Below, one piece after another: positions 1 to 6,145 of a stretch of DNA of 6,145 nt. The stretch is taken from contig JANQPW010000677.1 in the NCBI GenBank assembly GCA_028285285.1, positions 1-6,145 on the forward strand. The letters are read 5' to 3'. A model generated the notes under the pieces. The model was given only the letters and a program-made list of their open reading frames with translations. It was not told the origin of the DNA and did not search any database. The position numbers and the translations under genes are program-made. The first letter of the stretch is position 1. Every line of letters starts with the position of its first letter. The DNA is from Silvanigrellales bacterium. GTDB taxonomy: Bacteria > Bdellovibrionota_B > Oligoflexia > Silvanigrellales > Silvanigrellaceae.

Positions 1-1255
1 CTATTCCAAGATTCTCAGCAGTTCATCAACCGAAGCAGACAACAGCTCTCTCGACGAGCTTGAGTCGGGGCTGTTCGATGATGAACCCGCCGAGGCTCCA
101 GCTGCACCAAACGCCACTGCAAACAATGAGGTCTCCTACGAGATCGACTTCGCAAACCAGGGCAAACTGGGTTTTGAAAAGGCCGTTGCCGCTAACCAGG
201 AAGAAAACCCCTACCAGCTCATATTCGTTGACATGCGCATGCCTCCAGGCTGGGACGGTCTGGAAACCATTCAGAACATATGGCGGGAAGTTCCCGACTC
301 TGAGGTGGTTCTCTGCACCGCATACTCTGATCACTCCTGGAAGGATATTGTTGCTGGAGTGGGAACCACCGACCAACTGGTTTTTCTTAAGAAACCATTT
401 GAACCAGCGGAAGTTCAGCAGTTGGCCCTTGCGCTCACAACCAAGTTTGAAACCAAACGCGAGAATCGCAGACACATGTCGAACCTCGAACACTTGGTGG
501 AAGAAAAAACCAAAGAAGTTGAATCGCAAAAGCTGAAGCTTTGGAACCAAGACAAACTAGCCTCGTTGGGAGAAATGGCGGGGGGAATTGCCCACGAAAT
601 CAACAACCCTCTTGCCATCATAGAAGGCAACACGAGGATCATTGCCAGCCGTGTGAAGCAGAACATGACCGATGAGGAGTTCGCCCAGTTTCACAAACGT
701 GTGGAAAAGGTCGGGGCCACCACAAAACGGATCAAATCAATCATTGACTCGCTTTTGCGGATTGCTCACGGAGGCTCATCAAACCAGTTCCGACATGTGA
801 AGCTGGACTCAGTCGTCAACGACGTTGTTAACCTCTCGCAAACTCACGGTGACAGCAAGAGCGTGAGCATCACAAGCTCCGTTGAGACAGACTGCGAGCT
901 GTTTTGTGACCAAACCCAGCTCTGCCAAATTCTCCTGAACCTCGTGAAAAATGCCATAGACGCCATTGAAGAACAGGAAGGAGATCGTTGGATACGCATT
1001 GAGGGCACGGCTGATGCCCAACAAACGGAGATTCGCGTGTCCAACAGCGGCCCTCGCATTGCTCGAGAACTTGAAACCCGAATCTTCGACCCCTTTTTCA
1101 CCACAAAGGAAGTGGGTCGGGGCACAGGCTTGGGCTTGAGCCTCGCGAAAACAATGATCGAAGCTCACAACGGAGAGCTTTCTCTCAGCGACGCAGAGCA
1201 CACAACATTCGTCATACGAATCCCACATGGGCAGGAACGCTCTGCGGCCTCGTAG
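1..1255 (+). CDS. Receiver domain-histidine kinase hybrid, 5' partial
   Basis: A two-component signalling protein whose N-terminus lies left of the window. The frame is open from base 2 and ends at TAG 1253-1255, giving 417 visible residues. Residues 1-145 are a receiver (REC) domain: phospho-acceptor Asp77 in FVDMRMPPGWDG (codon 230-232), the conserved Thr106 in VVLCTAYSD, and Lys131 in FLKKPF. The first beta strand with its acidic pair is off the window. Residues about 6-44 form an Asp/Glu/Ala/Pro-rich insertion inside the domain. A charged coiled coil (about 148-185) leads to HisKA with His198 in GGIAHEINNPLA (codon 593-595), an HE-x-x-NP H-box. HATPase_c follows: N-box LLNLVKNAIDA (Asn317), a variant G1 box NSGPRI (Asn348 where Asp is usual), F-box IFDPFFTTKE and G2 box GTGLGL (374-379). 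No transmembrane segment is visible, so a cytoplasmic enzyme is inferred. It probably autophosphorylates His198 with ATP, with the receiver as an input or phosphate sink. Its partner may be the kinase encoded just downstream. Family assignment is firm; the signal sensed is unknown. Confidence 0.93.
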   Translation, partial: YSKILSSSSTEADNSSLDELESGLFDDEPAEAPAAPNATANNEVSYEIDFANQGKLGFEKAVAANQEENPYQLIFVDMRMPPGWDGLETIQNIWREVPDSEVVLCTAYSDHSWKDIVAGVGTTDQLVFLKKPFEPAEVQQLALALTTKFETKRENRRHMSNLEHLVEEKTKEVESQKLKLWNQDKLASLGEMAGGIAHEINNPLAIIEGNTRIIASRVKQNMTDEEFAQFHKRVEKVGATTKRIKSIIDSLLRIAHGGSSNQFRHVKLDSVVNDVVNLSQTHGDSKSVSITSSVETDCELFCDQTQLCQILLNLVKNAIDAIEEQEGDRWIRIEGTADAQQTEIRVSNSGPRIARELETRIFDPFFTTKEVGRGTGLGLSLAKTMIEAHNGELSLSDAEHTTFVIRIPHGQERSAAS

Positions 1256-1285
1256 CACCAAACCCGCAGTTCTGTGGAGCGCATC

Positions 1286-1294
1286 AGAGGAGAG
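1286..1294 (+). promoter_or_regulatory. Ribosome binding site of the giant kinase gene
   Basis: The purine run AGAGGAGAG contains a GAGGAG core (1287-1292) eight bases before ATG 1301. This strong Shine-Dalgarno match fixes the start of the downstream gene. The next in-frame alternative, GTG at 1274, has no comparable motif. The gap between the two genes (1256-1300) shows no terminator, which fits co-transcription with separate translation initiation. Confidence 0.8.
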
Positions 1295-1300
1295 TCACTC

Positions 1301-4300
1301 ATGACAGGCGACGGCAGGGGAGACATCCGGATTCCCGGATATCAAATCGAAAAGCAAATTTTTCAAAGTCACCGAAACACCGTGTTCCTCGCTCTTCGAG
1401 AAAAAGACCAGCACCCCGTGTGTGTGAAAGTGCTCACACAGGAGTACCCCAGTAACCGCATCAGGGCTACCGCTGAGGTAGAACATGAATGCCTGCAGCG
1501 TCTCCGCGGAGTGCCCGGAGTCGTTCAGGTCATCGACGGCTTTTTTGTGGGTCACCGTTTTTCCATCGTCACAGAGCGGGCCGGTGATCCCCTTTGCCAC
1601 GAATTGTTTAAACAAAACGACGGCTCCATCAACTTTCTCAAATTTTGTGAGGTGATGATCCAGGTTGTCGAGGCCGTATACCAAGTTCACAATGCCCAAC
1701 TTGTGCATTGCGACATCAAGCCTGGTAACCTCCTCTACGACACGACCCACAATCAAATTTCACTCATTGACTTTGATCTCGCCGCCCCCATTTCAGAAAA
1801 CGGCTCGGAAGCAGGGCACACAAAGGAAGTTGAGGGCTCCCTTCCCTACCTTTCTCCGGAACAAACAGGCCGGATCAATCGAAGCCCCGACTACCGCACA
1901 GACTTCTACTCCCTTGGCATCACCATTTATGAGCTGATGACGGGCAAGACCCCTTTTACCGCCGAAGACGAGGTGGACTGGATTCATGCGCACCTCACAC
2001 AAGAGGCCACGCCACTGAGCGAGGTCAACCCCAACACACCTTCCCAGTTGAGCGCGATGGTGGCGAAACTCATGCGGAAAGACCCCGATGACCGCTACCA
2101 AAATATCGTCAGCCTCAAGAAGGACCTTCTCAAGCTGAGAGACCTTCTGCAGGGACACGGAACAGACTTTGAGATTGCAACTGACGATCGATCCAGCGTG
2201 TTCACCGTGAGTGCCAAACTCTATGGCCGATCTGCGGAAAGGGCGGCCCTCAGAACAAACTATCGAGCAACCCTCTCCGGAGACAAATGCATTTCCCTTC
2301 TCGAAGGCCCCCCTGGATCGGGAAAATCAGTTCTCGCCAAAGAACTGCTTCAGGAGCTCGCTCGTTCAAAAGGCAACTTCATTGAAGGCAAATTCGACCA
2401 ATTTCAGCGCGACCGGCCTTTTTCTGCCTTTGTCTCTGCGCTGGAAGAGCTGAGTGATCAGCTTCTCCAAATGAGCGAAAAGAAAATGGCTGAGTGGGCT
2501 GAGCCCTTTTACAAAGAGCTGGGGAGCAACCTCCGCATTATTTGTGACCTCGTCAGCGGCTTTGATCGCATCTTTGACTGTAACCGTGTTGACGCCCTCG
2601 AAGAGCTCCCTCCATCTGAAGCAGAGATGCGCCTTTTGGGAACACTGGCTCGCTTTCTGTCACTCACAACAGAGCAGAACCCGCTCGTGCTTTTCATTGA
2701 CGACCTCCAGTGGGCTGATCCCTCAACGCTCTCATTGATCTCTCGACTTTTCCAAGACGACTCCGTTTCGCATCTCTTTCTCATTGGTTCGTTCCGAAAC
2801 AACGAAGTGGACGAAGGGCACCCCCTCAGTGCCCTTATTCATAAGTTGGAAGAGATGACCGAAGTGCAGCGGCTTGTGATGGGGCCGCTGCAGTCGGACC
2901 ACATTGCCGAGCTGCTTGCCGACACGCTCATCTGCCAGTTAGACGACGTGAAGTCCCTTGCTCAAGTTCTGTTTGAGAAAACGGCCGGAAGTGCCTTCCT
3001 TGTGAACGCCTTTTTGAAAGACGTTCACGATGATGGCCATATCTGGTTCGATGCTGAAAATGGCACTTGGGCTTGGAACGAAGATGAAATCCACCTTCTT
3101 GAAATGAGCGAAGGTGCTGCAGACTTCCTCCTCAAGCGCTTGCAAAAACTTCCCACAGAGAGTCTCGAACTCCTGCAACAGGCCTCCACCCTGGGCGCGC
3201 GTTTCGAGCTGAGTGTTTTGGCCGAGATGGTGAAACGCCCTGAACGCGAAGTGGGCGCCAAACTGCTGGATTGTCAGCGCAAGGGGTTTGTGATTGGCTG
3301 TTCTGGTCCGGCGCGCCTGGCCCAGAAACTGGCAAGCGCCGACAAAGTGCCACAAGAACAAGCCAACGAAGACACCAATGCGGAAACGGCCGAACGCATT
3401 GCCTTCAAGTTTAGCCATGACCTCGTGCAAAAAGCGGCTCAATCTGGCCTGAACGAAGAGGCCCAACAACTGTCTCATCTGCAGGCTGCTCGAGCTCTCG
3501 CCAAAGAATGCCAAAAGAACCCCCCACGAACGGGCGAGCTTGGCCTCTCCGTGGCGAGTCACTTCAACACTGCCGGCCCCAGAAAAGAGGGGTCTGACCT
3601 CAAGCAGGCTCTCACCTTCAATCTGCTGGCAGGAAAAAGAGCCGCTTCTTCCTTTGCCCACGAGTCGGCTGTTCTCTATCTCGAGGCGGCTTTGGAACTT
3701 TTGGGCAACGATCTGTGGAAGGAATACGAAACCTCATTTGAACTGCAAACCCAGCTTGTGGAAAGCCTTTACCTCACGGGACGCCTGAACGATGCAGAGG
3801 TCGCCCTCCGCGATGTTTTGGAACACACACGCACACCGTTTGAAAAGGCGAAAGTTCTTCTCAAAGCCGTTTTCCTGTATCAGTACAACCGACAACACAC
3901 CAAAGCTTACGAATGCACCCGAGAGGGCCTGGCACTGCTGGGCGTGTCCATTCCAAAGACTCCCAAAAAACACCACATCATCCCGCAGATGATTCGCTTT
4001 GAAAAGAAGATGAAAAAGAGTCCTCTCGCGGAGCACCTCAAGTCCAAACCCATTGAGGAGCCAGAACTGCTTCTGGCTTCTGAGTTTCTCACGGCTGTTT
4101 CACCTGATGCCTTCATCACATTCGGACCACAGGGAACCGTTTTCTTGAGCCTGGTGAACCTCAACCTCACGTATTTGAAAGGGATCAACGACTTCCAGTG
4201 TCTCCCCTTTGGAGTGTACACCTCCTTCAATCTCAACGTGTTGGGACGCTTTGAAAAAGGGTGCGAACTGGCGGCACACGCCCTAGCTTTGGCAGAAAAC

Positions 4301-6145
4301 TACGGGGTAAAAACCCGTCACGGAACCCCTGCCTTTTTCATTCACGCACATTTTCAAGCACATTGGAGGAGACCCCTTCGGGAAGTGCAGGAGCTCTACG
4401 AGCGCGCCATTGAAGTGGGAGCCCGCTTTGGAGATCAATTCAATGCCAACTACGCCCTGAGCTACAGCGTGTATGACCGGTTTTATGCCGGAGAGTTTCT
4501 TGAGCAAATTCAAGATCAGGCAAAGCGAGCAGCTTCTTCTGCTCGAATGGCACAACAAACACAGCTGCTTGAAATGGATCGCGTGGCAGATGCCTGCTGC
4601 CAGCACCTCATAGGAGAAGACGAAGCAGACAAAATAGAGGTTAACGCTGAAGGGCTGGGGCACGGCCAGGTCAAGTTTCACGCGTGGCTTATGGCTGCCT
4701 GGACCTATTTTTTCAAGGGGAATCTCGACGCTGCTCAGGCCTCTTTAGGACCCTTTTCAAAGATTGACCTTGAAGAAGCCATGGTTTCCATCTCTTTTGT
4801 GGACCACGCCTTTTTGGGCCGCTTTATCACAGTCTGGAAGGTCGTCAATCGGGAAAGCACGCTGCAAGGGAGCGAGAAAAAAGCTTGTCTGGCAACACTC
4901 AAAAAGCTCAAACGCAGCCATGAGCTCTTTCCGATCAACCACAGCCACCGCTACTGGCTTCTTTCCGCCATCATTCACGAGGCCACTCAGAACTACTGGG
5001 CTGCACAGAACCACTACCAACGGGCCATTGACTCCGCAAAGGAAAACAGCTTTCTTCACTATCAAGCGCTTGCAAGCCTTTCCTTAGGGCTGATGCTGCA
5101 ACGACAGAAACAGGGGCCCATTGCCAACAGCTACATTTCGGAAGCCGTGAGTCTCTTTGAATACTGGGGTGCAAAGGCAACAGCCGCTCGCCTTGTGACG
5201 GAGTATCTTCCGCAGTCAGAGGCTCAGAAACTGGGAGCGGGAGGAGCGGTCTCTGTCACGCGGAGACCCTTTGAAACAACGCGTCGGCGCCAATCAGTTT
5301 CAACTCTTCACACAACCCATCGAGAGCCCGAGCTGCCAAGCGGAGACATGTCTTCACTGGACACCATGATGCTCGCGCGGCTTTCCGGTGTGATTTCAGA
5401 AGAGATTGTCTATGAGAAGTTTGTTGAGAAACTAGTGACCCTCATCATGCAAACCGCTGGGGCAACGCGCGTTGCTTTGCTTCTTCGAGAAAACGAAGAG
5501 TTGTTTTTGGTGTCTGACACAGACCGCCAGTCCAGCAACGAGAATGACGGATCCACAGAAAAACAGGTGCTGCACGAGCCGGCAGATTCCAGCGAAGATC
5601 TTTGCCAACCTCTGCTTCACCTCACACTCAAGAAAGACCAAAGCCAAATTGTTGCGAATGCATCCCAACATGCTTCTTTGAAGTCTGACCCTTACGTAAC
5701 GCGAACATCTGCAAAGAGTGTGATGTGTGCCCCCATTCATCATATGGGAGCCATTAAAGGGTTGATCTACCTCGAGAACAACAAAACCGCGGACGCATTC
5801 CGAGCCGACAGTTTGAGCCTGATTGAGTTCATCGCCTCCCAGACCGGAATTTCCATTGAGAACGCTCGGCTCTACTCTGAGCTTTCACAAATCAACGCCG
5901 GACTGGAAAAAACAGTGGCAGAGCGCACATCAAAACTGGTACAGGCGCAACAGGAGCTCATGGAAATGTCGCGACAGGCAGGCATGTCGGAAGTGGCCAC
6001 AAGTGTTTTGCACAACATTGGGAACATCCTCAACAGTGTGAACATCAACTCCGCAACTCTCAAAGATGGCATCAGATCTTCAGTTATGGGCCGCTTTGAA
6101 AAGATTTTCTCACTTGTGGAGTCCAGTGGAAAAGCTCCTGCAGAA
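1301..6145 (+). CDS. HstK-like trifunctional Ser/Thr kinase / AAA ATPase / GAF histidine kinase, 3' partial
   Basis: A giant cytoplasmic signalling protein, 1615 residues visible and still open at the right edge. ATG 1301 is chosen because of the ribosome binding site at 1286-1294 and because the kinase fold begins at about residue 14. The order is: Ser/Thr protein kinase (14-279), AAA/STAND ATPase with winged-helix-like tail (307-670), helical TPR-like region (700-1320), basic linker with RRRQS (1328-1332), GAF (1351-1525), coiled coil (1526-1555) and a HisKA-like helix with His1571. This architecture and signatures such as SPEQTGR, DDLQWAD and the HDLVQ motif match the family named trifunctional serine/threonine-protein kinase/ATP-binding protein/sensor histidine kinase, of which Anabaena HstK is a known example. 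The HATPase_c domain should lie outside the window; proteins of this type are usually about 1700-2000 residues, so little is missing. It follows a receiver-histidine kinase gene by 45 bases, probably in one operon. Its kinase motifs deviate from the consensus, so activity of that domain is uncertain. The signal and substrates are unknown. Confidence 0.93.
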   Translation, partial: MTGDGRGDIRIPGYQIEKQIFQSHRNTVFLALREKDQHPVCVKVLTQEYPSNRIRATAEVEHECLQRLRGVPGVVQVIDGFFVGHRFSIVTERAGDPLCHELFKQNDGSINFLKFCEVMIQVVEAVYQVHNAQLVHCDIKPGNLLYDTTHNQISLIDFDLAAPISENGSEAGHTKEVEGSLPYLSPEQTGRINRSPDYRTDFYSLGITIYELMTGKTPFTAEDEVDWIHAHLTQEATPLSEVNPNTPSQLSAMVAKLMRKDPDDRYQNIVSLKKDLLKLRDLLQGHGTDFEIATDDRSSVFTVSAKLYGRSAERAALRTNYRATLSGDKCISLLEGPPGSGKSVLAKELLQELARSKGNFIEGKFDQFQRDRPFSAFVSALEELSDQLLQMSEKKMAEWAEPFYKELGSNLRIICDLVSGFDRIFDCNRVDALEELPPSEAEMRLLGTLARFLSLTTEQNPLVLFIDDLQWADPSTLSLISRLFQDDSVSHLFLIGSFRNNEVDEGHPLSALIHKLEEMTEVQRLVMGPLQSDHIAELLADTLICQLDDVKSLAQVLFEKTAGSAFLVNAFLKDVHDDGHIWFDAENGTWAWNEDEIHLLEMSEGAADFLLKRLQKLPTESLELLQQASTLGARFELSVLAEMVKRPEREVGAKLLDCQRKGFVIGCSGPARLAQKLASADKVPQEQANEDTNAETAERIAFKFSHDLVQKAAQSGLNEEAQQLSHLQAARALAKECQKNPPRTGELGLSVASHFNTAGPRKEGSDLKQALTFNLLAGKRAASSFAHESAVLYLEAALELLGNDLWKEYETSFELQTQLVESLYLTGRLNDAEVALRDVLEHTRTPFEKAKVLLKAVFLYQYNRQHTKAYECTREGLALLGVSIPKTPKKHHIIPQMIRFEKKMKKSPLAEHLKSKPIEEPELLLASEFLTAVSPDAFITFGPQGTVFLSLVNLNLTYLKGINDFQCLPFGVYTSFNLNVLGRFEKGCELAAHALALAENYGVKTRHGTPAFFIHAHFQAHWRRPLREVQELYERAIEVGARFGDQFNANYALSYSVYDRFYAGEFLEQIQDQAKRAASSARMAQQTQLLEMDRVADACCQHLIGEDEADKIEVNAEGLGHGQVKFHAWLMAAWTYFFKGNLDAAQASLGPFSKIDLEEAMVSISFVDHAFLGRFITVWKVVNRESTLQGSEKKACLATLKKLKRSHELFPINHSHRYWLLSAIIHEATQNYWAAQNHYQRAIDSAKENSFLHYQALASLSLGLMLQRQKQGPIANSYISEAVSLFEYWGAKATAARLVTEYLPQSEAQKLGAGGAVSVTRRPFETTRRRQSVSTLHTTHREPELPSGDMSSLDTMMLARLSGVISEEIVYEKFVEKLVTLIMQTAGATRVALLLRENEELFLVSDTDRQSSNENDGSTEKQVLHEPADSSEDLCQPLLHLTLKKDQSQIVANASQHASLKSDPYVTRTSAKSVMCAPIHHMGAIKGLIYLENNKTADAFRADSLSLIEFIASQTGISIENARLYSELSQINAGLEKTVAERTSKLVQAQQELMEMSRQAGMSEVATSVLHNIGNILNSVNINSATLKDGIRSSVMGRFEKIFSLVESSGKAPAE
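1340..2137 (+). other. Ser/Thr protein kinase domain (residues 14-279)
   Basis: A Hanks-type kinase fold with these landmarks: Lys43 in PVCVKVL (ATP lysine), catalytic Asp138 in HCDIKPGNLL, metal-binding Asp157 in LIDFDLAAP, SPE at 185-187 within SPEQTGRINR, Asp201 in DFYSLG, and Arg265 in the C-lobe KDPDDRY. The glycine-rich loop is absent as such: IFQSHRNTVFLA occupies its place, a non-Gly loop that I recall as common in HstK-like proteins. HRD is HCD and DFG is DFD. The key Lys, Asp and Asp residues remain, so catalysis is possible but unproven. Confidence 0.9.
2219..3310 (+). other. AAA/STAND-type ATPase domain with winged-helix-like tail (residues about 307-670)
   Basis: The domain opens with LYGR (307-310). 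Walker A is GPPGSGKS (336-343, Lys342). Walker B is LVLFIDDLQWAD, with Asp467 and Asp468, the form usual in AAA_16-type regulators. GSFRNNEV (496-503) is the sensor-1-like strand with Arg499. The segment LLQQASTLGARFELSVLAE (around 625-643) resembles the winged-helix part of STAND ATPases. By family analogy the module is a nucleotide-dependent switch that relays signals between the kinase and the C-terminal sensor half; that role is inferred. Confidence 0.85.
3398..5260 (+). other. Long helical TPR-like region (residues about 700-1320)
   Basis: The region starts with the family motif FKFSHDLVQKAA (from about residue 702) and continues for about 600 residues rich in Ala, Leu, Glu and Lys in amphipathic spacing. 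Segments such as AQNHYQRAIDSAKENS and EVQELYERAIEVGARFGDQ look like degenerate TPR helices. No hydrophobic stretch is long enough to call a membrane segment. In this family the region is taken as a protein-interaction scaffold. Repeat boundaries cannot be set by eye. Confidence 0.6.
5351..5875 (+). other. GAF sensor domain (residues about 1351-1525)
   Basis: The domain begins at SSLDTMMLARLSGVISEEIV, passes through AGATRVALLLRENEELFLVSD, and ends with the characteristic SVMCAPIHHMGAIKGLIYLEN and FIASQTGISIENARLY. GAF domains bind small molecules or mediate dimer signalling. No chromophore cysteine or cyclic-nucleotide motif can be assigned with confidence, so the ligand is unknown. Confidence 0.85.
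5876..6145 (+). other. Coiled coil and HisKA-like dimerisation helix (residues 1526-1615, truncated)
   Basis: After the GAF domain comes a charged coiled coil (LEKTVAERTSKLVQAQQEL) and then RQAGMSEVATSVLHNIGN, placing the candidate phospho-accepting His1571 at codon 6011-6013. The residue after His is Asn, and the NP motif of ordinary H-boxes is missing (HNIGNILNS). I recall LHN(V/I)GN-type H-boxes in related large kinases, so this is probably a subfamily form rather than decay. The ATP-binding domain lies past the window edge. Confidence 0.75.

Noticed and set aside
233..1255. ATG at 233 as the start of gene 1
   Set aside because: It falls immediately after the phospho-acceptor Asp codon of the receiver domain. 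The same frame is open to the left edge and encodes receiver sequence, so the true start is upstream.
1242..1269. Possible hairpin around the gene 1 stop (CTGCGG 1242-1247 with CCGCAG 1264-1269)
   Set aside because: Six base pairs around a 16-base loop and no T-run after it, so it is not a credible terminator and may be chance.
1274..1276. GTG as an alternative start of gene 2
   Set aside because: It is in frame but has no ribosome binding site at proper spacing, while ATG 1301 has a strong one and leaves a complete kinase domain.
809..1756. Minus-strand open frames at 809-1261 and 1295-1756
   Set aside because: Both are antisense to well-supported kinase domains, have no recognisable domains, and are cysteine- and phenylalanine-rich in the way of shadow translations.
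2939..3661. A 240-codon open frame on the minus strand
   Set aside because: It lies wholly antisense to the ATPase/helical part of gene 2, which has clear family motifs in its own frame on both sides. The minus-strand product shows no recognisable domain and the opening is explained by codon bias of the sense gene.
1..6145. Mobile elements, CRISPR arrays, tRNA or rRNA genes, and direct repeats
   Set aside because: I read for inverted ends, periodic repeats and RNA gene signatures and saw none; almost the whole window is explained by two coding frames.

Overview
The window holds two large signalling genes in tandem on the + strand, both cut by the window edges, and nothing else that I can support. 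Nearly every base is coding: gene 1 runs from the left edge to 1255, a 45-base gap with a good ribosome binding site follows, and gene 2 runs from 1301 without a stop to the right edge at 6145 (1615 codons visible).

Gene 1 (417 residues visible, N-terminus missing) is a receiver domain fused to a histidine kinase: receiver with an unusual acidic/Pro/Ala insertion, coiled-coil linker, HisKA dimerisation domain with the phospho-accepting His, and a HATPase_c ATP-binding domain. It has no membrane segment in the visible part, so it looks cytoplasmic.

Gene 2 is a giant multidomain regulator of the HstK-like type, usually described as a trifunctional Ser/Thr kinase / ATP-binding protein / sensor histidine kinase. 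Its order is: protein kinase domain (about residues 14-279), AAA/STAND-type ATPase with Walker A and B (about 307-670), a long helical TPR-like region (about 700-1320), a GAF domain (about 1351-1525), a coiled coil, and a HisKA-like helix carrying a variant H-box (His1571). The catalytic HATPase_c domain expected next lies beyond the window.

The two genes probably form one transcription unit: same strand, short gap, no terminator. The simplest model is a phosphorelay in which the GAF-associated histidine kinase half of gene 2 exchanges phosphate with the receiver of gene 1 or with regulators outside the window, with the Ser/Thr kinase and ATPase halves adding further inputs. This wiring is inference. 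The most notable details are a degenerate Ser/Thr kinase active site (HCD and DFD instead of HRD and DFG, no Gly-rich loop), the LHN H-box, a basic RRRQS site in the linker before the GAF domain, and a single amber codon separating two reading frames that are otherwise in phase.

The organism is a bacterium of moderate GC content (roughly half, estimated by eye). Giant HstK-like kinases and receiver-histidine kinase hybrids with this receiver type are known from signalling-rich groups such as former Deltaproteobacteria (Myxococcota, Bdellovibrionota and relatives), some Gammaproteobacteria and Cyanobacteria. I cannot place it more precisely. No mobile element, RNA gene, repeat array or defence system was seen.
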